8,102 nucleotides of DNA from Thermoplasmatales archaeon ex4484_36 (GTDB taxonomy: Archaea; Thermoplasmatota; Penumbrarchaeia; Penumbrarchaeales; EX4484-36), in assembly GCA_002254765.1 (NCBI GenBank), contig NJDV01000094.1, positions 1 to 8,102 of the forward strand, written 5' to 3'. Positions 1 to 6,030 of this stretch are shown here, in pieces. The notes below the pieces were generated by a model. It made no database searches. It was not told where the DNA came from and saw nothing but the letters and a program-made list of their open reading frames with translations. Within the stretch, counting starts at the first letter, position 1. Every line of letters starts with the position of its first letter. Both the position numbers and the translations under genes were made by a program.

Positions 1-51
1 GACTTCCTGAGGGCTGCCGAGACCGGGGGTAGACCCCTGGGGACGTTATAG
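1..51 (+). CDS. C-terminal end of a probable Gfo/Idh/MocA-family oxidoreductase (WlbA-like), partial
   Basis: Frame 1 is open from the window edge and encodes 16 residues ending at TAG (49-51). The tail reads FLRAAETGG..., which resembles the last helix of Gfo/Idh/MocA sugar dehydrogenases, where an LRAAETG-type segment is common near the C-terminus. The next two genes look like wlbB and wlbC, so the expected partner is the WlbA/WbpB dehydrogenase that oxidises C3 of UDP-GlcNAcA. The stop lies 30 nt before the next start, on the same strand. Too little sequence is present to prove the family; the call rests on a short motif plus context. Confidence 0.42.
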   Translation, partial: DFLRAAETGGRPLGTL

Positions 52-65
52 AGGTCAGCGAGTTT

Positions 66-72
66 GAGGAGG
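66..72 (+). promoter_or_regulatory. Ribosome binding site of the acetyltransferase gene
   Basis: GAGGAGG lies 9 nt before the ATG at 82. A longer reading from TTG at 64 would place this site inside the coding sequence, and GTG at 76 would be only 3 nt away, so ATG 82 is the preferred start. Confidence 0.7.
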
Positions 73-81
73 CAAGTGGAG

Positions 82-699
82 ATGTATCACGTGTGGGGAA
101 AAAGTAGGATCGGTGAAGGGACCTACATCGGAGAGAACGTTATTATAGGCCACCCGGGGAAGGAGGAGGTGGAGAAGCTCCTTAAGGGGGATCTTAACAA
201 GGTAGATGGGGCCGAAGTGGGGAGATTTTGTGTTCTGAGGGCCAACGGAGTGATATACTCCGGTGCGAAGCTGGGGGATCGGGTCGTCACAGGCCACTTC
301 TACATGGTGAGGGAGTACACCACTGTAGGGGAGGGCACCTTAATAGGGAGCGGGGTCATTATAGACGATCACGTCTCTATAGGAAAGAACGTCTCCATTC
401 AGAGCAGGGTTTACATCCCCACCGGGAGTGTAATCGAGGACGACGTCTTCCTGGGCCCGGGGGCTGTACTCACCAATGACAAGAGGATGGGGCGGCGCGG
501 CTGGAAGCTTGAACCGGTGACAGTGAAGCGGGGGGCTAGGGTAGGGGCTGGCAGCGTGCTGCTCCCAGGGGTCACCGTCGGAGAGAACGCAGTTGTGGGC
601 GCAGGGGCTGTGGTCGTCAAGGATGTGCCGGATGGGGCCGTTGTGGTGGGCAACCCTGCGAGGGTCATAAAAGAGGTTCCAGAGGAGGATAAAATATGA
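82..699 (+). CDS. Left-handed beta-helix N-acetyltransferase, WlbB/WbpD-like
   Basis: The 205-residue protein is built of hexapeptide repeats ([LIV]-G-x-x-x-x), seen from about residue 10 to 185, which form a trimeric left-handed beta helix. A loop at about residues 24-45 (GHPGKEEVEKLL...) interrupts the first coils. Conserved points are TGH at 70-72, LTND at 130-133 and GNPAR at 190-194, the last closing the domain as in sugar-nucleotide N-acetyltransferases. The expected reaction is acetyl-CoA-dependent acetylation of an amino sugar on a UDP or dTDP carrier, in the cytoplasm. The adjacent aminotransferase would make that amine, and the pair resembles WlbB-WlbC (UDP-2-acetamido-3-amino-glucuronate). 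The stop overlaps the next start by 4 nt (ATGA), so translation is probably coupled. Length and repeats look complete. The exact sugar cannot be read from sequence; 3-amino-3,6-dideoxyhexose acetyltransferases are the main alternative. Confidence 0.85.
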   Translation: MYHVWGKSRIGEGTYIGENVIIGHPGKEEVEKLLKGDLNKVDGAEVGRFCVLRANGVIYSGAKLGDRVVTGHFYMVREYTTVGEGTLIGSGVIIDDHVSIGKNVSIQSRVYIPTGSVIEDDVFLGPGAVLTNDKRMGRRGWKLEPVTVKRGARVGAGSVLLPGVTVGENAVVGAGAVVVKDVPDGAVVVGNPARVIKEVPEEDKI

Positions 700-1073
700 T
701 ACCCATCTCAAGACCGCTTCTGGGCGAGGAGGAGGTAGAGGAGGTGAAGAGGGTGCTTCTCTCCGGCTATCTAGCGCACGGCCCGGAGGTGGAGGCTTTC
801 GAGGAGGAGTTCTCCCGCTTCCTCGGGGGAAGGGTCCGTGCTGCGGCGGTCTCCTCGGGAACCGCCGCTCTCTACCTCGCCTATGTGGCTACAGGCCTTC
901 AGAGAGGTAAGAGGCTTCTGACCACCCCCTTCACCTTCATGGCCACCGCCTCTCCGGCAGTTCAGCTGGGAGCGGAGGTGCTATTTGCGGATATAGACCC
1001 TGAAACCTTCTGCCTCTCCACCGAAGCCGTTAAAGAGGTCCTTGAAAGAGAGGAGATCGACCTTCGATTTTGA
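696..1073 (+). pseudogene. DegT/DnrJ/EryC1 sugar aminotransferase (WlbC-like), N-terminal part of an interrupted gene
   Basis: ATG overlaps the acetyltransferase stop and has GAGGAGGA at 682-689 in front, spacing 6 nt. The 125-residue reading begins with the family signature IPISRPLLGEEE, then GYLAHGPEVEAFEEEF, the PLP-phosphate loop SSGTAAL at 53-59, and TTPFTFMATA at 77-86. After AVKEVLEREEID (111-122) homology stops and TGA follows at 1071-1073. The protein would be a PLP-dependent transaminase using glutamate to aminate a 3-keto sugar nucleotide. Alone, this part lacks the Asp and Lys that hold PLP, so it cannot be a working enzyme. The rest of the gene continues in another frame from about 1063. 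Confidence 0.85.
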
Positions 1074-1755
1074 GGCCCTCTCCAGGAAGTATGGATTCAG
1101 GATCGTGGAGGATGCCTGCCAGGCTCATGGGGCCCTCTGGAAGATGCGCCCTGCAGGGACCTTCGGGGACGTTGGTGTATTCAGCTTCTACCCGACGAAA
1201 AATATGACGACAGGGGAAGGGGGAATGGTGGTTAGCTCAGATGAGGAACTGCTGGAGGAGGTGAGGACCCTGAGGAACCAGGGCCAGCGAGGCAGGTATG
1301 AATATGCGGCACTGGGGTATAACTTCCGGATGACCTCCATTGCGGCAGCCATAGGCAGGGTGCAGCTGAAGAAGCTCACCACTTTCAACGAGATGAGGCG
1401 CAGGAGGGCGGAGATCTACAGAGAGCTCCTCGATGACGTGGATGGCATAGTGCTGCCTAAGGAGGTAAAGGGGGCCCACCACGTCTACCACCAGTTCACA
1501 GTGAGGGTAAAGGGGGGTTTGAGGGAGAGGCTCATTGAGCACTTGAAACAGCACGGTGTGGGCTACGGGGTATACTACCCCCGCCTCCTGTACGATTACC
1601 AGCCGCTCAAGAGGTTCGCCCCCCCGGGGGATCTGCCGGAGGCTAGAAGAGCCTCTCTGGAGGTCCTCTCCCTGCCGGTCCACCCCGGGGTCAGCGAGCA
1701 TGATGTGAGAAAGATAGCCGAGATCATAAAGAGCTTCATGAGGGAGAGGGGGTGA
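1063..1755 (+). pseudogene. DegT/DnrJ/EryC1 sugar aminotransferase (WlbC-like), C-terminal part of the same interrupted gene
   Basis: This frame starts to resemble the family at FDFEALSRKYG and carries VEDACQAHGA (Asp that contacts the PLP ring nitrogen), SFYPTKNMTTGEGG (catalytic Lys forming the Schiff base), GYNFRMTSIAAAIGRVQL and the C-terminal small domain to the TGA at 1753-1755. It is in a different frame from the N-terminal part. Intact relatives have a stretch of about 13-15 residues, typically like VIPVHLFGNP, directly before this point, and it is absent here in all frames. The span from 696 to 1755 is about 353 codons against a usual 360-380, which fits a short deletion whose length is not a multiple of three. 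No start codon with a ribosome binding site is evident. A sequencing or assembly error would also explain it. Confidence 0.85.
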
Positions 1756-1758
1756 ATC

Positions 1759-2235
1759 TCAGTAAGTGGGTACAGGATTGGCCTGGCTTGCCAGACTGCC
1801 TTCAACCGCCGACTTCACCTTCAGGAGCATATCGGTGAAGAAACCCTCAAAGGATTTCTTCCCGTTCATGTTCCACTTCATCTTCTTCGAGAAGGAAACT
1901 GGGGGGAGAACTGTGGCGCTTATTTCAAAGAGAGTCCCATAGGGCCTCTCGTGAAAGATCCACTGAATGTCCCCCTCCAGGAAGCCCCCGAAGATCTCAA
2001 ACTCCATGGTCTGGTTCTCCACGATCCTGCGGATGTAGAGGATTATGGTCTCCTTGAGCTTGAAGAGGTTCAAGATAACCTCCTGTCCAACGTTCATAAA
2101 GGCGGCGTCGGTGGGAAAGAGGAGCTGGCCCCACTGGTTAAGGGCCCACATGTTGGCGGTTCTTAGGTCTCTCACCATCGGGAAAACGTAAGATGGCGGT
2201 GCCATTATCTCTTCCATGAAACGTTTCTCTGGCAA
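1759..2235 (-). CDS. SRPBCC-family (START-like/polyketide cyclase-like) protein
   Basis: The 158-residue product begins with a beta strand and the typical APPSYVFPMVRDL segment (12-24), followed by W30, alternating beta strands, a FEISATVLPP strand (103-112) and a long C-terminal helix (about 127-147). This order (beta, two short helices, beta sheet, long helix) is that of SRPBCC domains, which bind lipids or other hydrophobic ligands in a deep pocket. There is no signal peptide or membrane segment, so it is probably cytoplasmic. TTG at 2235 is used as the start because ATG at 2217 would cut into the first strand; a G-run (2243-2249) about 7 nt upstream could serve as the ribosome binding site. 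It ends 3 nt from the stop of the convergent aminotransferase gene. The ligand and role are unknown. Confidence 0.68.
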   Translation of the reverse strand: MPEKRFMEEIMAPPSYVFPMVRDLRTANMWALNQWGQLLFPTDAAFMNVGQEVILNLFKLKETIILYIRRIVENQTMEFEIFGGFLEGDIQWIFHERPYGTLFEISATVLPPVSFSKKMKWNMNGKKSFEGFFTDMLLKVKSAVEGSLASQANPVPTY

Positions 2236-2248
2236 AACCGTGCCCCCC

Positions 2249-2262
2249 CGGGCTCAAGCCCG
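2249..2262 (-). other. GC-rich hairpin in the leader of the SRPBCC gene
   Basis: CGGGC-TCAA-GCCCG forms a perfect 5-bp stem with a 4-nt loop. It abuts the G-run that may be the ribosome binding site of the SRPBCC gene, so if transcribed it could affect translation start. Its role is inference. Confidence 0.3.
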
Positions 2263-2280
2263 TTGGCTGTATGGTTCATT

Positions 2281-2296
2281 TGATTTATTAATTTTG
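2281..2296 (-). promoter_or_regulatory. Possible archaeal TATA-box promoter for the SRPBCC gene
   Basis: An AT-only island (TTTATTAATTTT on the + strand, read AAAATTAATAAA on the minus strand) stands out from GC-rich surroundings about 50 nt upstream of the TTG start. Archaeal TATA boxes sit about 25 nt before the transcription start, which would put the start near 2262 and give a leader of about 27 nt. No initiator is proven. Confidence 0.4.
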
Positions 2297-2465
2297 TGGA
2301 TGGGGTGGGGGTTTCAGACCTGGGAATTTTCTCCGTCAGCGAAAGGTATTTGTTCATACATGAGAAGGTAGCGTTTCTTCATACAGTCTCCAGAGGAACG
2401 GCTAGGGTCCCTCTGTCACCCTGGGATGGAATAGGTGGGTCCCCAAGGGCGGGTGGAGGGCCTCC

Positions 2466-2765
2466 TCACCGATGTGTGATATTCACTTCCCCAAGTAGGC
2501 CTCCCTTGAAGTGTTTAAGCCCTGTCGTGTATATCCTCACCTTTACAAGGTCTGAGTAGTCAAGATCCACAGAGGAGAGTATTGCCCCTATATTTCTCAT
2601 GATCAGCTCCGTCTGTTCCCCGGGGCCACCCTCAGAGAGCCTGCCTGTTGCAGGGTCCACGGGGATCTGGCCCGAGATAGTGAGGAGGTCCCCTGCTACG
2701 ATAGCCTGGGAGTAGGCTCCAACAGGATGGGGGGCTTCTGGTGTGTATACGGCTTTCCTTACCAT
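2466..2765 (-). CDS. ridA: RidA/YjgF/YER057c-family protein, C-terminally truncated
   Basis: RidA proteins are trimeric enamine/imine deaminases that hydrolyse reactive intermediates of PLP enzymes. The first 86 residues fit the family closely: YTPEAPHPVGAYSQA (7-21), SGQIPVDPATG (31-41), EQT followed by a helix, and LVKVRIYTTGLKHF (73-86). The family then normally continues with a NEVY...F helix and a PAR...EV..LP strand to about residue 125. Here 13 unrelated residues (KGGLLGEVNITHR) lead to TGA at 2466-2468. The missing end includes the conserved arginine (Arg105 in the E. coli protein) that binds the substrate carboxylate. I found no convincing remnant of it in the next 200 nt in any frame. 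ATG has GAGGTGA at 2773-2779, spacing 7 nt, and lies 16 nt after thpR, so it is the last gene of the run. Activity is doubtful. Confidence 0.82.
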   Translation of the reverse strand: MVRKAVYTPEAPHPVGAYSQAIVAGDLLTISGQIPVDPATGRLSEGGPGEQTELIMRNIGAILSSVDLDYSDLVKVRIYTTGLKHFKGGLLGEVNITHR

Positions 2766-2781
2766 CTGCCTTTCACCTCTT

Positions 2782-3342
2782 TTACTCTCTTTTTTCGAGC
2801 GGATAGGTGTATATCACAGTGTAGAGCGGTCCCCGGGGAGTGAGGGTGCTTTCAATCAAGTAAACCCTATCCACAGTCACCTTCCCCAGCACCTCCTCTT
2901 CCCACCTTGAGGAGACCTCTTCAAAGCAGTTGGTTCCGCCCTCAAGCCTCTTCACCCTCCCCAGAGTTACATGTGGGTGGAAAGGCTTCTTCTCCCTCTC
3001 AAAACCCAGCTTTGTAAGGGAGCTCTCCACCCTCCTCTGAAGTTCCCGCAGGACATCTGCAGAATCCATCCCCACCCAGATGACCCTCGGTCTTCTTAAG
3101 TTAGGGAAGGCCCCCACTCCCCTCAGGACGACCACGGAGGAGGGGACCCCCTCCACGGCCTCCTTAATACCTCTATCCACAGTGTCCACCAGAGCCTCCG
3201 GCACCTCTCCCAAAAACTTCAAGGTCACGTGGAAGTTCTCCTCCTCCACCCATTTCACTCTCCCCGGGCACGCCTTGAGCTCTTCGGCAAGTTCTCTCAA
3301 AGATGGGCCGAAAGGGATCTTAACTGCGATGAAAAGCCTCAC
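2782..3342 (-). CDS. thpR: RNA 2',3'-cyclic phosphodiesterase (LigT/ThpR family)
   Basis: The 186-residue protein belongs to the 2H phosphoesterase superfamily. Both catalytic HxTx motifs are present: FHVTLKFLG with HVTL at 38-41, and FHPHVTLGRVK with HVTL at 124-127. The N-terminus RLFIAVKIP and the AFPNLRRPRVIWVG segment (78-91) are typical. Members open 2',3'-cyclic phosphates on RNA to 2'-phosphates and were first described as ligating tRNA halves. Length is normal for the family (about 175-190). The GTG start is supported by GGAGGTGA at 3349-3356 with 6 nt spacing; this site lies inside the upstream kinase gene, which overlaps thpR by 23 nt. It belongs to the minus-strand run glmU-glmS-kinase-thpR-ridA. 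It looks intact, unlike both neighbours. Confidence 0.93.
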   Translation of the reverse strand: MRLFIAVKIPFGPSLRELAEELKACPGRVKWVEEENFHVTLKFLGEVPEALVDTVDRGIKEAVEGVPSSVVVLRGVGAFPNLRRPRVIWVGMDSADVLRELQRRVESSLTKLGFEREKKPFHPHVTLGRVKRLEGGTNCFEEVSSRWEEEVLGKVTVDRVYLIESTLTPRGPLYTVIYTYPLEKRE

Positions 3343-3598
3343 TCTCTTTCACCTCCAGGAGCTTCTTCACACTCTCTGAGGAGAATAAATCTTTAAGTGC
3401 TCTATCAAGATGGCCGCTGTTGTCTAGCCTCAAATCCGCCGCCCCTATCACCTCCCCCACACCCACCTCCCTCATATAATGATACCTCACCACATCCCCC
3501 ATCGCAACAACGGGGTAGCCAAGTCTCTTCAGATGTTCTGCAATCGCTCCTTTGCCGGAGGCGGGCATACCGGTCAAGGCGAGGACTCTGAGCTTCAT
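3320..3598 (-). CDS. UPF0200-type P-loop nucleotide kinase, shortened by an internal loss
   Basis: Residues 3-38 match the start of archaeal UPF0200 proteins, which are related to dephospho-CoA and adenylate kinases: a beta strand, a P-loop GMPASGKG (10-17, with Gly where many P-loops have Ser/Thr), helix, and VVAMGDVVR. Residues 46-62 (GVGEVIGAADLRLDNSG) match the conserved near-C-terminal GIGEVIALAD...N.G segment of the same family. In full-length relatives, about 180 residues long, these blocks are some 85-95 residues apart; here they are joined within about 7. The frame is open across the join. The lost part would hold the (V/D)DG.R segment and the nucleotide lid. The product is 92 residues and probably not an active kinase. 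The ATG is 7 nt after glmS, without a strong ribosome binding site. The gene overlaps thpR by 23 nt. Confidence 0.72.
   Translation of the reverse strand: MKLRVLALTGMPASGKGAIAEHLKRLGYPVVAMGDVVRYHYMREVGVGEVIGAADLRLDNSGHLDRALKDLFSSESVKKLLEVKESEAFHRS
3349..3356 (-). promoter_or_regulatory. Ribosome binding site of thpR
   Basis: GGAGGTGA, 6 nt before the GTG start and inside the end of the kinase gene. It settles the GTG start and suggests coupled translation. Confidence 0.75.
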
Positions 3599-3605
3599 GC
3601 TATCA

Positions 3606-5402
3606 TCATTCCACGGTGACGGATTTAGCCAAGTTTCTAGGCTTATCTATGGGACATCCTCTGAACTTCGCAGTCCAGTACGCGAGAAGCTGGGTGTAGA
3701 TAGCGATGGGGACCGGGGAGAGTATGGGCATCACCGGTGGGTAGTAGAGGACATCCTCGGTGTATTTGAGGACTTCGTCGTCCCCCTCCTCCGTTATCGC
3801 CACGACAGGGGCGTTCCTGGCTACAACCTCCCCCACGTTGCTGAGCATCTTCTCATAGGTGTGGTCGGAGGTGAGTATGGCCACAACAGGGAGGTTTTCG
3901 TCAAGAAGCGCTAGAGGGCCGTGCTTGAGCTCTCCCGCTGGATATCCCTCGGCGTGGATGTAGGAGATCTCCTTCATCTTCAGGGCACCCTCAAGGGCGG
4001 AGGGGTAGTTAACGTAGCGGCCGATGTAGAACATGGAGGGGGCCCCCTTCAGGCCCTCGGCGATGGCCTTCACCTCCTCCTCCCGGGAGAGTATTCTCTC
4101 CACAACCCTGGGCATCTTCTTCAGCTCGCTCAAGACTCTCCCAGCCTCCTCAGAGAGTATCCTGCCCCTCCTCACGCCCATCCAGAGGGCCAACAGGTAG
4201 AGGATGATGATCTGGGAGGTGAAGGTCTTTGTAGCGGCTACGCCGATCTCGGGACCCGCCCTGAGGTATATGGTGTGGTGGGCTTCCCGGGTGATGGTTG
4301 AGCCCATTACATTGGTTATGGCCAGGGTCTCATTCCCTCTTTTTCGAGCCTCCCTCAAGGCCGCCAGTGTGTCAGCAGTCTCGCCGCTCTGGGATATGAA
4401 GATGTGGAGGGAGCTGTAATCGGTAGGGGGGGAATAGCGATACTCCGAGGCTGTCTCCACCTGGGTGGGAAGGCCTGAGAAGGCCTGGATAACGTATTTC
4501 CCAACGAGTGCGGCATGGTATGAGGTCCCACAGGCCACAATATTCACGGAGGTCAAGGATCTCGGCCGGAGCCAGGAGAGGTCTTCCTCGTCCCACCCCT
4601 GAAGGCACTGGTGTATTGTTGAGGGCTGCTCATAGATCTCCTTCAGCATGAAGTGCTCAAAGCCCCCCTTCTCGGCGTCCTTGACGCTCCAGGTAATCCT
4701 CTGCCAATTAGGCTTCACTTCCTTCAGGTCAAAGTCATAAAGGGTGATATTCCCCCCCTTAAGATGCGCTATCTGGCCGTCATCCATGAATATAAACTCT
4801 TCGGTGTATGCCAAAAGGGCGGTCGGGTCGGATGCGGCAAAAATCTTACCGAACCTCTTCCCAAGGACCAAGGGGCTCTCCTGCCTTGCGGCTACCATCT
4901 CCCCAGGGTGGTCGCTGTGGAGCACAAGTATGGCAAAGGAGCCCTTAAGGCGCTTCAACGCCCCTTTCACCGCCTCAAGAAGGTCCCCGGAGTACATCTC
5001 CTCTATCAGATGGGCTATCACCTCCGAATCCGTCTTGGAAGAAAAGCTGTGGCCCTTCCCCTCAAGCTCCTCCCTCAGGGCCCTGTAGTTCTCAACGATC
5101 CCATTGTGTACGAGCGCAAGCTTTCCGGTGCAGTCCACGTGAGGGTGAGCGTTAAGGTCGCTGGGAACACCGTGGGTAGCCCACCTAGTATGGGAAATTC
5201 CCGTTCCCGCCTTTATCTCCGGGAGGGTCTCCTTCAGTGAGTCTATACTTCCAGCCTTCTTGAACACCTGAAGTCTTCCTTCCCCGTCAATGAGGGCCAC
5301 TCCCGCCGAGTCGTAGCCCCTGTACTCCAGCCTCTTCAAGGAGTCTAGAAGGATCTCCTTCGCGTCGGTGTTTGATGAGACGTAACCCACTATGCCACAC
5401 AT
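3606..5402 (-). CDS. glmS: Glutamine--fructose-6-phosphate aminotransferase (isomerizing)
   Basis: GlmS makes glucosamine-6-phosphate from fructose-6-phosphate and glutamine, the first committed step to UDP-GlcNAc, in the cytoplasm. The 598-residue protein is full length (family about 590-615). Cys2, the glutaminase nucleophile, follows the start Met, with RGYDSAG (28-34), SHTRWATHG (70-78), NAHPH (84-88) and VHNGIVENY (98-106). Two SIS isomerase domains follow: CGTSYHAALVGKY (291-303), SQSGETADTL (337-346) and GVAATKTFTSQ (387-397) in the first, and EGYPAGELKHGPLALL (485-500) in the second. The tail DKPRNLAKSVTVE is the conserved C-terminal active-site segment. The start is fixed by GAGGTGA at 5410-5416 (spacing 7 nt), which includes the stop of the glmU-like gene, so the two are coupled. 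No glmS ribozyme is possible in the 7-nt gap. No sign of damage. Confidence 0.97.
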   Translation of the reverse strand: MCGIVGYVSSNTDAKEILLDSLKRLEYRGYDSAGVALIDGEGRLQVFKKAGSIDSLKETLPEIKAGTGISHTRWATHGVPSDLNAHPHVDCTGKLALVHNGIVENYRALREELEGKGHSFSSKTDSEVIAHLIEEMYSGDLLEAVKGALKRLKGSFAILVLHSDHPGEMVAARQESPLVLGKRFGKIFAASDPTALLAYTEEFIFMDDGQIAHLKGGNITLYDFDLKEVKPNWQRITWSVKDAEKGGFEHFMLKEIYEQPSTIHQCLQGWDEEDLSWLRPRSLTSVNIVACGTSYHAALVGKYVIQAFSGLPTQVETASEYRYSPPTDYSSLHIFISQSGETADTLAALREARKRGNETLAITNVMGSTITREAHHTIYLRAGPEIGVAATKTFTSQIIILYLLALWMGVRRGRILSEEAGRVLSELKKMPRVVERILSREEEVKAIAEGLKGAPSMFYIGRYVNYPSALEGALKMKEISYIHAEGYPAGELKHGPLALLDENLPVVAILTSDHTYEKMLSNVGEVVARNAPVVAITEEGDDEVLKYTEDVLYYPPVMPILSPVPIAIYTQLLAYWTAKFRGCPIDKPRNLAKSVTVE

Positions 5403-5409
5403 CTGACCC

Positions 5410-6030
5410 TCACCTCACCGAAGCCCCGTCGGGGAGGTTCTCCGTTAGGTGTTTGAGCGGAGCCACACTGCAGCGGTTCCCCACAATGGCCCCGGAGGAT
5501 ATTACAGTGTGATGTCCTATCCTGCAGTCCTCCCCCACTATGGCGCCGATCCTCTTGCTGAGAGAGATGTCCTTTACCTTTATGGTGACCTCAGTGGCGT
5601 CTGTGTAGACACCCTCCCCAATATCTGTGCCGGAGGCGATGACCGAGCAGAACACCGTTGAGCGCCCCCCAATATGTACGTCGTTCATGATGAGACTTCT
5701 CTCAATCCTTGCGTAGGGGCCTATGGTGCTGCCCTCACCCACCGTTGTGTAGGGTCCCACATAAGAGTAGGGCATGATCTTCACCCCTGGACCCAGCACC
5801 ACCGGCCCCTCTATGGTCGAGTATGCCCCCACCTCCACTTTCCCTTGGGAGAGGACACGGCCCTTTATAGACACTCCAGGACCCACCTCACCCTCAAGAC
5901 CCTCCCCACTCTCTCTGAGAACTATTTCGTTCAGATCGAGAAGATCCCAGGGATATACGGCATCCCTCCAGTTCTCTGTATATATGCACTCAATCCTGTA
6001 GCCCTCCTTAACCATGTAGTCTATAGCCTC
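5410..6030 (-). pseudogene. GlmU-like bifunctional protein, C-terminal acetyltransferase part of an interrupted gene
   Basis: This frame becomes family-like at EAIDYMVKEGYRI, then TENWRDAVYPWDLLDLNE, which is the end of the nucleotidyltransferase domain (W.D...PWDLL.AN in relatives). From about 5900 down to 5450 it encodes a left-handed beta helix: repeated GxxxxIG/VG hexapeptides such as VGPYTTVGEGSTIGPYARIE and GAIVGEDCRIGHHTVISSGAIVG. In archaea this domain acetylates glucosamine-1-phosphate or galactosamine-1-phosphate. It ends at TGA 5410-5412, inside the ribosome binding site of glmS. An ATG exists at 6015, but no good ribosome binding site precedes it and family similarity begins further upstream, so this looks like the remainder of the gene starting at 6461 rather than an independent gene. 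The acetyltransferase fold itself looks complete. Confidence 0.83.

Larger units (their letters stand above)
2236..2465. other. Intergenic region between truncated ridA and the SRPBCC gene
   Basis: This 230-nt stretch is the longest gap without a supported gene in the window. It holds the AT-rich promoter candidate and the leader hairpin described separately. It also has an imperfect inverted repeat at 2452-2470 (GGTGGAGG/CCTCCTCACC) over the ridA stop. A plus-strand frame from 2296 to 2559 runs through it but resembles nothing and covers the ridA end antisense. No clear remnant of the missing ridA end, no tRNA and no mobile-element end was seen. Confidence 0.5.

Noticed and set aside
64..81. 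TTG start at 64 for the acetyltransferase
   Set aside because: It would encode the ribosome binding site GAGGAGG as codons 1-3; ATG at 82 has correct spacing from it.
1042..1073. Programmed ribosomal frameshift in the aminotransferase gene
   Set aside because: There is no slippery heptamer at the junction, and a conserved block is missing as well as the frame changing, which frameshifting would not explain.
2452..2470. Inverted repeat GGTGGAGG/CCTCCTCACC as a terminator of the ridA transcript
   Set aside because: Pairing leaves a loop of only 1-3 nt with a bulge, and no T-run follows on the minus strand; GAGG-rich sequence makes such matches common here.
2296..2559. 87-residue plus-strand open frame in the ridA/SRPBCC gap
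   Set aside because: It overlaps ridA antisense, lacks a ribosome binding site, and its composition is not protein-like.
4653..5240. 195-residue plus-strand open frame
   Set aside because: It lies wholly opposite glmS, whose frame is strongly conserved; this is a shadow of GC-rich coding sequence.
5403..5409. glmS ribozyme or other leader control of glmS
   Set aside because: The glmS start is 7 nt from the preceding stop and uses a plain ribosome binding site overlapping that stop; there is no space for a leader element.
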